Of a DNA stretch of 64,000 nucleotides, positions 56,088-64,000 are shown piece by piece (the first letter of the stretch is position 1; every line of letters starts with the position of its first letter). The DNA lies in assembly GCA_010909165.1 (NCBI GenBank), contig MU008160.1, positions 1,364,001 through 1,428,000 of the forward strand, written 5' to 3'. The position numbers and the translations under genes are program-made. Below the pieces are notes generated by a model. It was given only the letters and a program-made list of their open reading frames with translations, was not told the origin of the DNA and ran no database searches. The DNA is from Anthoceros angustus. Its lineage: Eukaryota; Streptophyta; Anthocerotopsida; Anthocerotales; Anthocerotaceae.

Positions 56088-58781
56088 ATGCTCCGTCCGC
56101 TTTCTCTGAACCTGTCCTGGTTCTCATCTTGTATCGTGGAGGCTTGGGTAATCTCCTCCCTCCTTGTGTTTCCTGTGCTCGGCGTGGTATATGACAGTCT
56201 TGCTGTGGGATTTACCGGATCTCGAGTGAATTTCATCGACTCCAATGGAGCGTTTCTGAGATCCGCAAACAACAGCTTCCAGCTAGGCTTCAGGTCAAGC
56301 ACGGATGGTTTCTATCTGTGCGTCTGGCATCCTGCAACGGATTTTGTGGTGTGGACTGCTAATCGGAATTCCCGAGTGAGGATCTCCGATCCCCTGGTCT
56401 TTCAGCGTGATGGAGATGTTGTTTTGAGCAACTCGAGTGCTGTGGTGTGGTCGACTGGCACGGGAAACTCCACAGCGACCAGCGTACAGTTGCAGGTACT
56501 ATCCTACTAGTTCTAGTCATTTTGCATCTGGCTTTTGTTAATGTAGTGTGTTTGATGAGGACGTTGAAAACTGGTGGAGCAGGAAACCGGCAATCTGGTT
56601 GTTCTGAGCAACGACACCACCGTGCTGTGGCAAAGCTTCGACCATCCCACAGACACTTTGCTGGTAGAGCAGAAGTTCAACAGCGTCTCCAAGCTCGTGG
56701 CTAGTGTGTCAGATGGAGACCTATCTGAAGGCAACTATTCTCTCTCGATGTTTCAAGGGGATTTGATGCTGATGGCATCAGCTGCAAACGAGGAACAATT
56801 GTACTGGAGCATGAGACGCGACGCAAGAAGCACTGCTCAGGCCAATGTCACAGGCAGTCCGGCCTTTGCGATGCTGTCAGGACATGCTTTAGGGCTTTTC
56901 ACGAGTGAACGGCTGCTTGTCTCACAGTTCTCTGTTGGCAACGGCGGAACACGTCCTAGAGGGCTCACCTTGAAGGAGGATGGCATGCTGGAGGCTTTCT
57001 ATATCGATAACACAGGAGCAACGTGGGCAGACAGCCAGTTCTCTGCCCCTGGTGATGATGCTTCCTGCAAGCTGCCTGGCACATGCGGACCTTACGGTAT
57101 CTGCACTCAGGGGCAATGCCGGTGTGCTGTTCCCTTTGTTCCTGTCAATGGTACAAACCAGTTCCTAGGTTGCCAGCTGCCGGAGAATGTCGGTCGGGTC
57201 GCCGCTGGTTGCTCTTCGGAAACGATAGGCATGGTTGCTGATGTTCGATGGTTGCAGATTACTAGTCCTGCGGGAGGGGTGAACTACTTCTCAAACCAGT
57301 ATGAGAGTCCGGTGAAGACGGGAAGTTTATCAGCCTGCAAGGAACTCTGCGCCCAAAACTGCTCATGCTCAGCTCTATTCTATTGGGATACCACTGGGGA
57401 CTGCTACTTGGTGGACCAGGTGGCCACGTTGCAGTCGGATGATGACCCTAAACATGTGGCATTTGTCAAGGTCGCACTGTCGTCAGCGAAAGGTGTGTAT
57501 CACTTCACTGTCTGCACTTTTCACAAGCACGTAATTCTCGCGAGATGTTTGTTACACCGTGTTTTATTCTGACAAATTTCTCACCTGGCAGGTGGTACCA
57601 GCATTGCCACTATCAGCACCATCTGCATCGCACTCCTCATACTGCTGGCCTCCGTTCTCCTGGGAATGCGAATCTGCAGAGGTAAGAAAACGGGCGAGCT
57701 GGAAGATACTGAGAACATAGAGGAGGAGATGTTCCTCGAAGCAATACCAGGGCTTCCCATGCGATTCTCATACAAGGAATTGGAACGGGCCACTCTCAGC
57801 TTCAGCACCAAGTTGGGTTCTGGAGGTTTCGGTTCAGTTTATGAAGGCACTCTCGCAGACGGCAGCAAGGTGGCTGTGAAGAAGCTAGAGAGCCTTGGGC
57901 AAGGCTTCAAGGAATTCCGGGCAGAAGTGGCCACAATTGGGAGCATCCATCATTTACACCTCGTCCAGCTCCGAGGCTTTTGCGCAGAGGGAGTGCATCG
58001 GCTTCTTGTGTACGAGTACCTCGCCAATGGGTCCCTCGACAAATCTCTCTTTTCTGCAAAGAAGAATCTGCAGTGGCATCAAAGGTTCAACATTGCGCTC
58101 GGCACAGCACGAGGACTTGCCTACCTGCACGAGGAATGTCGTGAGAGGATCATTCACTGCGACATCAAGCCTGAGAACATCCTACTAGACGAGCATTTCG
58201 TGGCCAAAGTTTCGGATTTTGGGCTTGCAAAGCTGATGAACAGAGAGCTGAGCCAAGTGTTCACCACCATGAGAGGCACCCGAGGCTACCTTGCTCCAGA
58301 GTGGGTTACAAACTACGCCATTACCGAAAAAAGCGACGTGTTCAGCTATGGAATGGTGCTGCTAGAAATCGTCAGCGGCAGAAAGAACTTCGATTCCTCA
58401 GAGACCTCCGAAAAATGGTACTTCCCAGCCTATGCTTTCCGGCAAGTGGAAATCGGCAACATCTCTGAGTTGCTGGATCCCAAGCTCCAGGGACGTGTAG
58501 ACGGCAACATGGTTGCTCTCGTGCTCAGAGTGGCTCTTTGGTGCATCCAGGAGGATGTCACCCTGAGACCTTCCATGGGTAAAGTCGTGCACATGCTGGA
58601 GGGCAACATCCACGTCCCCCAGCCTCCCCTGTGCAGCCAGTTCTTCGGAGGCCTCTGCCCCAAGGTAGATGCCGCTAGTGGATCCAGCAGCCACTCTCTA
58701 CACGGCTTTGACGGGTTCGGGGAGTACGAGGGAGTGAAATTGAGCCAACTTTCTGCTGAGCGCTTATCTGGACCCAGGTGA
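56088..58781 (+). CDS. G-type lectin S-receptor-like Ser/Thr kinase (SD2-5-like)
   Basis: Three exons (56088-56495, 56583-57492, 57592-58781), phases closing, 835 residues. Order of parts: signal peptide; B-lectin domain (about 30-170; FYLCVWHPATDFVVWTANRN, LWQSFDHPTDTLL); an EGF-like Cys cluster (CGPYGICTQGQCRCAVPF); a PAN domain (ACKELCAQNCSCSALFYW); one membrane helix at the start of exon 3 (ICIALLILLASVLLG); and a kinase with GSGGFGSVYEG, VAVKK, IHCDIKPENILLD, DFGLAK and YLAPEW. The catalytic loop has Cys before Asp (HCD), so it is a non-RD kinase, a class often tied to pattern-triggered immunity. All catalytic residues are present. The ligand is unknown. The hinge intron before the membrane helix is typical of SD-2 kinases. 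Confidence 0.94.
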
Positions 58782-59088
58782 GCATGCAAGACCACTCCAG
58801 ACAAGAATCAACAGCAGCAGCAGAAAGGTAGAAGACGACACTTCCACATCCGGTACTGTCTTCTTAAACTACAGCCTCCAGCGGCCTGTATGTCACAGCA
58901 GCATCTGCTCCGACGAGGATCCCAAGAGTTCATTCCTACTAACCCTCCCAGGCTGCGAACAGATTTCCTGGAGGGATCCTCCAGTTTCATCACAACCATT
59001 CCTATGTAAGTATTTTACACACCCGAAAAGTGTTGCCCATGGGTGATAAAGAAGGACCAGGACTACTACCTCATGCCTCTCACGCGGC
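58782..59088. other. Intergenic region between convergent genes
   Basis: Should hold the 3' UTRs of the kinase (+) and the LysM protein (-). Nothing else seen. Confidence 0.5.
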
Positions 59089-60018
59089 TCAATTGTCTCT
59101 CCCACGAACAGAGGCAGGCCGCCTGTACCCGGTCTCAGCTAGCCCGCTGTCCACAAGAAACTTGGTGTACGAAGCTTCCAATTCGGCATACGACTGGTAG
59201 AGATCCATCTCCTCGTCCTCTTCGCATTCCTCCACCCCATCCGCCCTCTTGGCACTGCCACTGGCAAGAGCCAACGCAACAGGCTCAGCCGGCAACTCCC
59301 CGGCCTTGAATTCCCCCATGCGTCCCTTCCATCCCCGCAGCTGGTCCCGGTGGTGAATGTCCCATCTGGCATCCTCCACCAGCCTCGCCTGCACCATGTC
59401 CTCCGCACTGGCTCGAATCCTATCCACCAAGCACCTCACGCAGAACCCCAAGATCGGGGCCAGCAGAAACACGGGGACGGCAAATCTCGCCAACCCAACC
59501 ACCGGCCCCGCTGAACCTCCCCTCCCGCCACCTTCTCCGGCTTCAAACCCTACCGCCTGCGACACAACTGGCTCCGTCATGTCCGTGATGACGGCCGAGA
59601 CCCTGGTGAACCCTCCCGGCAGCACGGGCACAACCAGCACCTGCCCCGCCCGAAGCACGTCGATGTTGGTCACGTCGTTGGCCAAGGCGATGGAGCGCAT
59701 CGTCGTATTGTGCTGCTTGGCGATGGAGAAGAGCGTGTCCCCCTCCTCCACACGGTGGTAAACCCTGGGCCCCTGGGCCAGCCTTTCCTTCGCCGTCCTG
59801 TGCCTTCCATTTCCCGCTGCAGCACGCAAGGCATGCAAATGCGGCCTCCTGTCGCCTCCTAAGCACCACGCCCGCAGCGACACGGGAGAGGCAAGCTTCC
59901 TGCTTTCGCACAAGAAAGACGTCTCCTTCCTTCCGCACAAGGACTTCCCTCCGAGACCGAGCCTTGCGGTTGCAGCCAGCTCCATGTAGGTCGAGCTCCC
60001 GCTCACTCCATAGCTCAT
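59089..60018 (-). CDS. LysM-domain protein with one membrane segment, probably plastid-targeted
   Basis: Intronless, 309 residues. The first ~80 residues are rich in Ser, Arg and Leu with few acids, like a plastid transit peptide. A single LysM domain follows at about 85-135 (VYHRVEEGDTLFSIAKQHNT, then NDVTNIDVLRAGQVLVVPV). A hydrophobic stretch at about 175-200 (GLARFAVPVFLLAPILGFCV) is a membrane helix, and the C-terminal part is charged with an acidic cluster (ECEEDEEMDL). This layout resembles uncharacterised conserved plant LysM proteins predicted in plastids. LysM binds GlcNAc-containing polymers; in plants with plastid peptidoglycan remains (mosses, lycophytes) that could be a ligand, but this is speculation. 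It faces the next gene head to head. Confidence 0.85.
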   Translation of the reverse strand: MSYGVSGSSTYMELAATARLGLGGKSLCGRKETSFLCESRKLASPVSLRAWCLGGDRRPHLHALRAAAGNGRHRTAKERLAQGPRVYHRVEEGDTLFSIAKQHNTTMRSIALANDVTNIDVLRAGQVLVVPVLPGGFTRVSAVITDMTEPVVSQAVGFEAGEGGGRGGSAGPVVGLARFAVPVFLLAPILGFCVRCLVDRIRASAEDMVQARLVEDARWDIHHRDQLRGWKGRMGEFKAGELPAEPVALALASGSAKRADGVEECEEDEEMDLYQSYAELEASYTKFLVDSGLAETGYRRPASVRGRDN

Positions 60019-60401
60019 GCTCCCGACCTCGGCGCGCCTAGGTCACGGCAGCCGGGAACGCAGCCTGCAACATTTCACGCTCCACGACCCGCGAGCTCCC
60101 ATTCCAAGAAACCTGCAAGACATGAGCTGCGAGAACGTCCTGTGCCGAAAACCGGGACGAAGGGAAGCAAGGAAGTGTCGAATTTCGCTGAGCTGATCCT
60201 GGAACAGGGAAGGCAAGAATGTGAGCATCGGCATGAACATGACAACGGCTTCCAATTCACACGACAACGCAGCATCGTTTGTATAACCAATGAGCGGGAA
60301 GGCGGCAAAATGGGGACTGAAAATATCTTAGGTTTCTTCCCACCTGGATTGCCGCAGCTGCTAGCTGTGGCGGAGTTTCCAGGAAGTTGTGATGCGTGGC
60401 G
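60019..60401. promoter_or_regulatory. Short bidirectional upstream region
   Basis: 383 bp separate the divergent starts of the LysM protein (-) and the heme-oxygenase-fold protein (+). Both products look plastid-targeted, so a shared promoter is plausible. No TATA box stands out. Confidence 0.4.
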
Positions 60402-62263
60402 ATGGAAGGGTGCTACCTGACGACGAAGGCTCCCGGCTGGGTTCAGCCTGCTGCTGTTTGCACTGGAGCGGTCCCTCGGAGCCGGGTTGTTGTAAGGGCA
60501 GCAGGGGACTCGAGCAAGAAAGGGTTCGGCAATGTCGAGAAGGAGGAAAAGAAAGGGAAGAAGGGCGGGCGGCAGCAGAAGGCCGTGGTGGTGAAGGAGG
60601 GGTCTAGAGAGATGAAGAAGTTGATCAGTTCGGTAGAGAAGGTGCGTGGGTGACGGGGTTTGGGAATGCGGATGCTGCTGGTGCTGGTGGGACGGGGTTC
60701 TTGGAGCTGTGACAGGCTTACTGTGTGCATTGGGATGCAGGAGAGTAATGCCGAACAGCACCGGAAGCTGAATATCGATCCTCAAGTAGCAGCTAAGGGG
60801 AAGGTGGATTTTGTGCGTGTGGAGTCCTGGGGTGATGAGAGTCAGACGGAAGCGGATTTGGAGAATCTGAAGCTGAAGACATTCAGTTCTGGGTTTGATT
60901 CGTCGGACTACAGTGCCCCCTTCTACGAGCAGCTTGTTCGACGGATTCAGCTTCTTGAAAGCAAGGTAGACGTGCGTTCTCTCCAGCTTGAGTGGAAAAT
61001 TGTGGGAGTTGTTTGTCCGACTATTTTGCTGACTGGTTCCTGTGAGTGAGCAGGGTGAAATCTCCGTGGTGCAAGCACAACCGCTGCCGCCTTTCGAGAA
61101 GTGGGTTTTTGGTGTCAATCGGTATGCACAGTACCTGGTTGATCAGGTTAGCACACTTGTTCCTGGGCCTCTGGGAGAGGCAAAAGGGGCCTTCATAGAA
61201 TGGATCAGGTCTTAGACTTTAAGCTGGCGGTATTTTAGCATGCAGTTCACGAGGCACTGGAGGGTGTGATAGAGGCCATCAATCAAGTTTCAAGGGAAGA
61301 AGCAGATGGTGCAGTCCAAGCTGTCCAAGCTGTTTGCCTCTTCAGCAGTGCCTTGGGCCTCCAGCGTGCAGAGGTTTGGCCTCTGCTCCTTGACATGCGT
61401 ATTTCACTATGCTACTCAAGACACTGCTTCAACGAGAGCGGCTAAACAGCCGTCCTTCAGGCTATTGCAGTGGACCTGAAAAGACTTTCAGAGGAATCAT
61501 CTACCGCTGGGCCTTCAGAACCTACTACCCAAACACTTTCTTATGCAAAGGTAACACTGATGCTTCCGTCCAGTTTTGCAGCCTTGTTACAGTCTGCTGA
61601 GAGATCTGGCGTTGATGCAGTATATTCAAAGACTTGGGAAACTAGCTTCCGGTGTTGGAGATGAAGGCAAAGAAGCTTGCCTCCGTTTACTGGCTCATAT
61701 TTTCTCTGTTCAGATTGCACACCTAACCACAGGTACCTTTTTCCTCCTATCGTCGTTTCCCCGGACACAGGCATGTTGTCCGTAACATTGCCGCTTGCGA
61801 CTAAAGGTGTCTCGACCTGGCAGGAATGAGAGTTGGCTCCAAGGCCCTTAACGACTTGTCGGTGGTACGATCGGCTAAGGCTGTTAGCTTTTACCGTGAT
61901 TATCCCCAGGTACGTTGATTTCTCCAGCATCGTGATGCTCGCATCCAAATGCTCAGATTGAAAATAATCGGCCGACGAACGGTTCCAATGCAGGAGGCTG
62001 CTGATCCTTTGAGGGTTCTTATCTTAGCGTGCAACAAAGCAGGCAAGATAATCTCCAAAGAAGCAGACTTGGAACAGGTGACTGTTGTGCGTGATTGCTC
62101 TCTAGCTGTGAATCTACACGCACAAGGAGGAATGGGAAGGTCTTTATGTAAACTGGTCAATTTTGTCTCACAGGTCATGCAGGAGCTTCCTAAAGCTATC
62201 CAGAAAACGAGTCTACTGCTTTCTGTCTTGGCTGTCGTGGATCAACCAGCACTTGCAAGCTGA
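60402..62263 (+). CDS. Plastid heme-oxygenase-fold protein, probably lacking heme ligand
   Basis: Nine exons (60402-60641, 60741-60965, 61054-61146, 61239-61373, 61461-61550, 61582-61732, 61824-61909, 61994-62077, 62174-62263) with closing phases; 397 residues. A Ser/Arg/Val-rich transit peptide and a Lys-rich low-complexity segment (EEKKGKKGGRQQK) precede an all-helical domain. It follows the heme oxygenase pattern: a helix PFYEQLVRRIQLLESKGEIS, then NRYAQYLVDQHAVHEALEGV (compare YxxYLxxLYHVYEALE), then AHLTTGMRVGSKAL (in the place of the Gly-rich distal helix), then VSFYRDYP and a terminal helix pair. The proximal His expected in the first helix is not there. The family call rests on pattern only and is moderate; true enzymatic function is doubtful. 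Exon 6 has a very short intron (31 bp) before it at 61551-61581, which is suspicious and may mark a wrong border. Confidence 0.6.
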
Positions 62264-62930
62264 CACTTATATGGGCTATGTTCTTGATCTTGCTCGTGGT
62301 CACGCCCTTTCTTGTTGTAATGATCCCACAACCCGGTCACTTCATTGAACTGTAAGTGAGGATCGGGCCCGGCACAGCTCTACTGCAAGGACAAAGGACC
62401 ATGAACAGAGCGTGTTCGCAAGCCAGCCGGTGGGCACGCACGTCCATCTGCATCAAACACTTGTTATGTACCTAATATGCATGTAGGAGTTTAGGGTTGG
62501 GAGTGAGTTGGCGAAATTGCCTCACCAGCACAAGGTCCGGTCACTTGCGGACACCCTTCACAGCGCTCCTTCCTTATTCCAGTCATACCAGCTATGTCTA
62601 CCCTGTCCCTCGCTTTGGTAACATCTGGACCTCGTCTGCGTTGTCCACGCTCGAGCTTGCCCTCGAACTGTGAGGTAAGGCGCTCCTGTCCGTCCCACTG
62701 CTCGCCCGCTCTCTTCGTTCAGTTGGCTACAGGTCTCTAGGTGCTCGACTGTGCCTTGCTGGCACCGCCGCCCTCCCACTGGCAGCAACTGGTTGCCGCC
62801 TTGCCGCCTTGCCGCCTTGCGTACCTCTTGCCATCGTGTAGGTCCAGTTGATTCCTCTTAGGAGTTTCTTAGGAATTAGTTGGCTTTCTATTCAGCGGCT
62901 ATGAGAGCCAAGGCATCTCGGGTGTGGAAT
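62264..62930. other. Non-coding region with short GCCGCCTT repeat
   Basis: Three copies of TTGCCGCC near 62790-62820. No gene seen. Confidence 0.4.
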
Positions 62931-62939
62931 TATTGCTAC

Positions 62940-63445
62940 TGCAGACATGACTACACCGGGAGATGGATGTGATACAGATATGACTGCACCGGGAGATGGA
63001 TGTGATGCAGAGATGACTGCACTTTGGAGATTGATGTGACACCGGGGGAGACGGATGTGATTCAGAGGAGATGACTTGCACGGGGGCAATTGGATGTGAT
63101 GCAGAGATGAGTGCACCGGGGCAAATGGATGTGATGTAGAGGTGATGACTACACCGGGGCAAGTGGTTGCGATGCAGAGGAGATGACTGCACCGGGGCAA
63201 ATGGATGTGATGCAGAGATGATTGCACCGGGGCAAATGGATGATGACTGCACCGGGCAAATGGATGTGACGCAAAGGTGACTGCACCGGGGCACATGGAT
63301 GTGATGCAGAGATGACTTGCACCGGGGCAAATGGATGTGATGCAGAGATGACTGCACCGGGGCAAATGGATGTGATGCGACATGACTGCACCGGGGCAAA
63401 TGGATGTGATGCAGAGATGACTGCACCGAGGTAAATGGATGTGAT
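62940..63445. repeat. Minisatellite, about 35 bp, some 14 copies
   Basis: Unit GATGACTGCACCGGGGCAAA plus TGGATGTGATGCAGA, with single-base changes and small indels between copies. Minus-strand frames of more than 150 codons through it arise from the array. There are no unique spacers, so it is not a CRISPR array. Confidence 0.93.
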
Positions 63446-63559
63446 GTGAATTTGAACATCCATGCCTTTAGGGGTTATTTAGTCTATGTTTTGAAGAAGT
63501 TGGTGAAGATTGCAAAGAGGTGTTCTCATCACAGTGAAAAGTTTTATCGAGTATCGAGG

Positions 63560-63740
63560 CAAGTTGGAGAGGTTAGAGCTCCGAAGGATGAGGATATTGA
63601 AGAGGTTGGAGCTTTGAAGGCTGGAGAGGTTGGAGCTTTGAAGGCTGGAAATGCTGGAGTTACAACGGTGGTGCAAAATGCAAGAGCTGGAGATGCTGCA
63701 CGTACTAGAGTTGTGAAGAATGTAGAGATTGGAGATGTTT
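63560..63740. repeat. Second minisatellite, about 24 bp units
   Basis: Repeats of GAGGTTGGAGCTTTGAAGGC plus TGGA, fading into GTTGTGAAGAATGTAGAGATT-like copies. Unrelated to the array just upstream. Confidence 0.8.
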
Positions 63741-64000
63741 GACATATCGCAGTTGTGGAGAGTGCAGGGACGGGACGTATGGCAGGTAGAGAAATAAAAT
63801 TTAATCCTATCTTCAATCTGCTTAAGGTAGAGATTTAAGAATTACGCATGAGCCACCAGCAACAGTTAGCACATCATGAACAGGAGATTGAAGACTTCAA
63901 AACTTGAAATAGTCTTACCAGCAGCAGGTTTCCAGCTTCAAGTCTTCATCTTGAATTTTATTGATAGTGAGATTATTTCAAATCTTCAATCAGCTGTTCA

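Noticed and set aside
62940-63445. CRISPR-like array
   Set aside because: Repeats are directly adjacent with no unique spacers, in eukaryotic DNA. It is a minisatellite.
62892-63463. Three overlapping minus-strand frames coding His/Pro/Ser/Ile repeats
   Set aside because: All come from the 35-bp repeat; three frames being open at once shows that the repeat period, not selection, keeps them open.

Overview
The window is nuclear DNA of a land plant. Genes are split by short GT-AG introns (mostly about 80-250 bp) and include plant-specific families: a class III peroxidase, a P-class PPR protein, an S-domain (B-lectin/PAN) receptor kinase, a thylakoid-lumen PsbP-domain protein and an F-box/LysM protein. 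A ~10 kb gene matches rotatin, a centriole/basal-body protein. Rotatin is expected only where motile cilia are made, so the host is most likely a seed-free plant with flagellated sperm (bryophyte, lycophyte or fern). I cannot name the species.

Layout. 1-5.6 kb: a possible gene start running off the left edge, then three minus-strand genes: a GT65/O-fucosyltransferase-like protein, an ADAL/MAPDA-type N6-methyl-AMP deaminase and a PIF1-like helicase. 5.7-9.9 kb: decayed retroelement remnant, a near-perfect 79-bp palindrome, four separate AT-rich tandem arrays, 5S-rRNA-like elements and a broken tRNA-Ser copy. 10.0-12.9 kb: a 12-exon METTL25/RRNAD1-type methyltransferase gene (+). 13-19.3 kb: a dead PIF/Harbinger transposase, a ~934-bp tandem duplication and a minisatellite with a three-part higher-order unit. 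19.4-21.3 kb: an EamA/DMT transporter (+). 22.1-31.1 kb: four minus-strand genes (Golgi SNARE GOS1, S9 prolyl oligopeptidase, MIF-like tautomerase, F-box/LysM protein). 31.2-41.1 kb: rotatin (-). 41.3-43.1 kb: tandem repeats. 43.6-52.0 kb: peroxidase (+), PPR protein (-), PsbP-domain protein (+) and PIG-W acyltransferase (+). 52.2 kb: an intact-looking tRNA-Ser(AGA), followed by 5S-like repeats and other satellites to 55.6 kb. 56.1-58.8 kb: S-domain receptor kinase (+). 59.1-62.3 kb: a LysM plastid/membrane protein (-) and a heme-oxygenase-fold plastid protein (+) in head-to-head orientation. 62.9-63.8 kb: minisatellites.

The genes are mostly single-copy housekeeping genes (secretory traffic, GPI anchors, plastid, purine clean-up) plus the ciliary rotatin and two wall/defence genes. 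They form no operon. The least ordinary material is in the repeat islands: repeats that carry a 5S-rRNA internal-promoter region lie near tRNA-Ser sequences at two places 43 kb apart. Exon borders given here were read by eye from splice signals, frame continuity and family similarity. For all multi-exon genes except rotatin every exon phase closes, which supports those models.
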